Of a stretch of 64,000 nucleotides of DNA, positions 61,503 to 64,000 are shown piece after piece. Source of the stretch: Margaritispora aquatica. Lineage: Eukaryota > Ascomycota > Leotiomycetes > Helotiales > Discinellaceae. The stretch is taken from positions 1,821,330-1,885,329 of the forward strand of contig VJWN01000006.1 in the NCBI GenBank assembly GCA_007644065.1. The letters run 5' to 3'. The first letter of the stretch is position 1. Every line of letters begins with the position of its first letter. Under the pieces are notes generated by a model. The model saw only the letters and a list, made by a program, of their open reading frames with translations. It made no database searches and was not told the DNA's origin. A program made the translations under genes and the position numbers.

Positions 61503-63326
61503 ATGAATTCGCCATACACCACGTTCATTACTTCTAGCATCTCTGTCCACCACAATGCAATCAAATCGCTAATATTTACCGCCGCAGAGCTCTGCTTTGT
61601 GTACGCTATCTATAAGGCCTTTTCACTCATCGCAGCTAAGGCCAATTTGTTCACGCCGTACCTGATGTTTACAGAGGACTTGATTCAACAGGGAATATTT
61701 CTATACTCGAAAGGTTTCTCTAAGAATAGTGCATTAGTTCTGCTGTTTACTGGGCTATCCCTAGGGGCGAAGCTGTATGGAACATTAATCTGGGCTGCTG
61801 ATAACCCAGGATATATACTGAAGGGAGCGAATGTTACTGCTCTATCGCTGAGCAATTCATTGCTCCCGGATCCTGCATACATTGTTTCTATTGCCACAGA
61901 ACAGTACAACATAACGAAACTGTCAAGGGATCTGCCTCGAATCATTGGGGCCAATCTGTTTGAGCCAGGTGTTAACGTTACACTGACATCAAACGTCCAC
62001 CGAGGCATACCAGAGGTTGCACCACCTACACAATCTAATGTCGGAGGAAGAATATGGCTGGACTCAGACGGCCTTTCCGTGTCACCGGACACTGGGGTCA
62101 TGGTATCGTTCATTACAGATCAATACGGGCATATGATTTCCTCGAATTGCACCCCCAAAGTTGTGAACGAGCACTCCCAATTTTGGAACTGTACCTTCCG
62201 CAATGCTTTCGCACAGCCGATATTCCTTGGTGCCATCGGGAGGCCAGAGGTACATTGGGATGATGCGACTGATAAGCTGCTTGACACGCGATACATAAAT
62301 CCAGACCGTATGAAAAACATCTGGGCTTCATTTGGGCAAGGTGCTGGCACCGTTGCAGTGAAGCAGATGTTTACAATAACGAAGGGAATCAAACGACATA
62401 CCTTTATTGAAACAACTTTCCGAGGTACAATGGTTACAAAGGCCAACGTTCCATTTTCGTCGCTCGAGGTAGCCGATTTCCTTGGAAGGACATGGAGCAG
62501 AAGTCTAGGACAGCAGAAAACCCTATTCGAGTCCCGCATACACAGTTCTATTATCAACGCGCAAACTCAGAAACAGAGTTTCCTTTTTGGAGTGAATGAT
62601 GCAACGAACTTAACAACTTGGCAAGCTCACTGGGAGTTCCTTTCTCCTGAAGTCAATGGAGAAATTGGAGCTTCTACGTTGTCCATACTCCGAATCTCGA
62701 TGACCAATATTACCCTTATCAGATCAGAGACTATCTCCAGAGCTCCCGTTCCATTCGAAAACTGTGACGAATCGTTCCAGAACGTCGCATACGGAGGCAA
62801 GGTCACAGACACAGACTGCACTACCGCATGGGCTGGAAGTCCACCTCATTTCATGGGCCAGGTAGATACATCTGCCTTCCTGATAATATACGGCTTGGGA
62901 GATGGGCGATCAAACATTAGTTCTGAGGCATTAAATGATACAACATACAACTGGATGATTGACGACTCCGATTCGATCGACAACTTGTTAATATCGCGCG
63001 GTTTTATTGTCGGCATCGACCCATCTCTGGTAATGCTGGAGGTGCATACTCTCAGGCCAGCAATATCATACTTGCAAATAGCTCTCTCTGTTCTGGCTGT
63101 ACTCTTGGCTGTTTTAGGGTGGGGATGTGTCAAAACATTGGCGTCAGCTCATTGGTCAAGCACGTTGCTTTCTAATCTACTTGCTATAACTCAGACGCCA
63201 GACTACAATAAGATGATGAATCCAGGATACATTAGACCGATCCCGGATATACAACTTTCAATGGATGACTCTAAGGTAGAAATTCTTGTCGAAAATATAC
63301 CATTCAAGCTTGAACATAGTCTATAA
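61503..63326 (+). CDS. Telomere-proximal large-ectodomain membrane protein, unknown
   Basis: Intronless, 607 residues from the ATG at 61503; the longer frame upstream to 61392 has no ATG. There are two N-terminal membrane segments (SLIFTAAELCFVYAIYKAF; ALVLLFTGLSLGAKLYG). A non-cytosolic region of about 420 residues has many N-x-S/T sites and paired cysteines (NCTPK, WNCTF, NCDES, DTDC). A last helix follows (LQIALSVLAVLLAVLGWG), then a cytosolic tail of about 60 residues. I do not recognise the family. The layout resembles that of the gene at 20031-22434, but I see no clear sequence match. It is intact right next to RIP-like DNA and ends 527 bp before the telomere. Confidence 0.75.
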   Translation: MNSPYTTFITSSISVHHNAIKSLIFTAAELCFVYAIYKAFSLIAAKANLFTPYLMFTEDLIQQGIFLYSKGFSKNSALVLLFTGLSLGAKLYGTLIWAADNPGYILKGANVTALSLSNSLLPDPAYIVSIATEQYNITKLSRDLPRIIGANLFEPGVNVTLTSNVHRGIPEVAPPTQSNVGGRIWLDSDGLSVSPDTGVMVSFITDQYGHMISSNCTPKVVNEHSQFWNCTFRNAFAQPIFLGAIGRPEVHWDDATDKLLDTRYINPDRMKNIWASFGQGAGTVAVKQMFTITKGIKRHTFIETTFRGTMVTKANVPFSSLEVADFLGRTWSRSLGQQKTLFESRIHSSIINAQTQKQSFLFGVNDATNLTTWQAHWEFLSPEVNGEIGASTLSILRISMTNITLIRSETISRAPVPFENCDESFQNVAYGGKVTDTDCTTAWAGSPPHFMGQVDTSAFLIIYGLGDGRSNISSEALNDTTYNWMIDDSDSIDNLLISRGFIVGIDPSLVMLEVHTLRPAISYLQIALSVLAVLLAVLGWGCVKTLASAHWSSTLLSNLLAITQTPDYNKMMNPGYIRPIPDIQLSMDDSKVEILVENIPFKLEHSL

Positions 63327-63853
63327 TATTTATACCTTTCCTAACACTACCACTTTTAAGACGGGACTGATCAACCATAACATATAATATTTTAAAATCC
63401 AAATCGAAATCTAATACAATAGAACTATCTATTTTTTAGGGTTAGGGGTTTAATTTAGAACTACGGAAATAGCTAGTTATTTAAATCTATATTAATACCG
63501 GTTCTATCTTTTCGGCTACGATTACTCGTTAATAAAGCTTTTTAAACTATATTTTCTAGAGTTATAACTTTACGAGAATTAATACTTTAATTATATCCTT
63601 ATATAAAAGATAATTATTTATACCGTCTAAGTTGTACTTAAAAACTTTTTAATAAATTTAATATACTAATACGTTCACTAATTTCTAGTAAGGGAATTAG
63701 ACCTCTAAGACGTATTATATACTAGCGGAAAAAAAGAGAAAAGCCTTTACTAAGTATAGTTATTTCGTCTTTTAGGCCTAAAGGTATAGATAAATAATAA
63801 AGGAATAATACCTTTAAACTATCTATATAAAAAGACGTAGTATATTACGATCT
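63327..63853. other. Subtelomeric AT-rich, TpA-rich DNA
   Basis: No gene. The tract from about 63400 is dominated by TA steps with few CA or TG steps, the typical mark of repeat-induced point mutation. Contains two TTAGGG units at 63436-63447. Confidence 0.7.
63436..63447 (+). repeat. Interstitial telomeric repeat (2 units)
   Basis: Two TTAGGG units followed by GTTTAA, 406 bp inside the terminal array. Confidence 0.8.
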
Positions 63854-64000
63854 TTAGGGTTAGGGTTAGGGTTAGGGTTAGGGTTAGGGTTAGGGTTAGG
63901 GTTAGGGTTAGGGTTAGGGTTAGGGTTAGGGTTAGGGTTAGGGTTAGGGTTAGGGTTAGGGTTAGGGTTAGGGTTAGGGTTAGGGTTAGGGTTAGGGTTA
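63854..64000 (+). repeat. Telomere, (TTAGGG)24.5
   Basis: Perfect TTAGGG array to the last base of the window (147 nt, G-rich strand running to the 3' end). This is the orientation of a right chromosome end. Confidence 0.98.

Overview
The window is the right-hand end of a chromosome from a filamentous ascomycete (Pezizomycotina). The last 147 bases are a perfect TTAGGG array. The genes carry short GT-AG introns of about 45-75 bp with recognisable branch sites, and the families present (CFEM, Pth11-like, DUF3712, CBM1-tagged and pectin-active secreted enzymes) are typical of this group. A plant-associated, Leotiomycetes-like fungus would fit, but that placement is inference. Gene models below were built by joining reading frames at splice sites; nearly all joined models have lengths divisible by three.

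Layout from left to right. 1-3.6 kb: an amidohydrolase with an in-frame stop (-) and a decayed Pth11-like receptor (+). 3.9-10.7 kb: a secreted GH30 glycosidase with CBM1 (-), an F-box protein (-) and an NCS1 nucleobase permease (-). The permease start codon is created by splicing. 12.9-17.3 kb: a divergent pair, an AA7 oligosaccharide oxidase (-) and a beta-propeller lactonase (+). 17.7-19.4 kb: a dead DAO-type FAD oxidoreductase (-). 20.0-26.1 kb: a large-ectodomain membrane protein (-) and the Golgi t-SNARE Sed5 (-). 26.1-35.0 kb: one very large, mostly disordered protein (+). 36.1-46.4 kb: rhamnogalacturonan acetylesterase (-) divergent from a rhamnogalacturonan lyase (+), a gene-poor 4 kb stretch, then a second, active-site-altered PL4 protein (+). 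46.7-52 kb: tRNA methyltransferase Trm1 (-) and a DUF3712 membrane protein (+). 52.7-57.3 kb: a pectin methylesterase (-) and a zinc-finger protein (-). 58-63.3 kb: a small Cys-rich protein, a GPI-type CFEM protein (-) and a membrane protein (+) ending about 0.5 kb from the telomere. AT-rich, TpA-rich tracts that look RIP-mutated separate the outermost genes.

The main theme is breakdown of plant cell-wall polysaccharide, above all pectin. Acetylesterase, lyase, a lyase-like protein and methylesterase lie within 18 kb and together could strip and cut rhamnogalacturonan and homogalacturonan. GH30 could trim side chains. The AA7 oxidase and the neighbouring lactonase could oxidise sugar ends and open the resulting lactones. 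Conserved housekeeping genes (SED5, TRM1) sit among these accessory genes. Three clear or likely pseudogenes lie in the left 20 kb. No bacterial-type systems, CRISPR arrays or intact transposons were seen.
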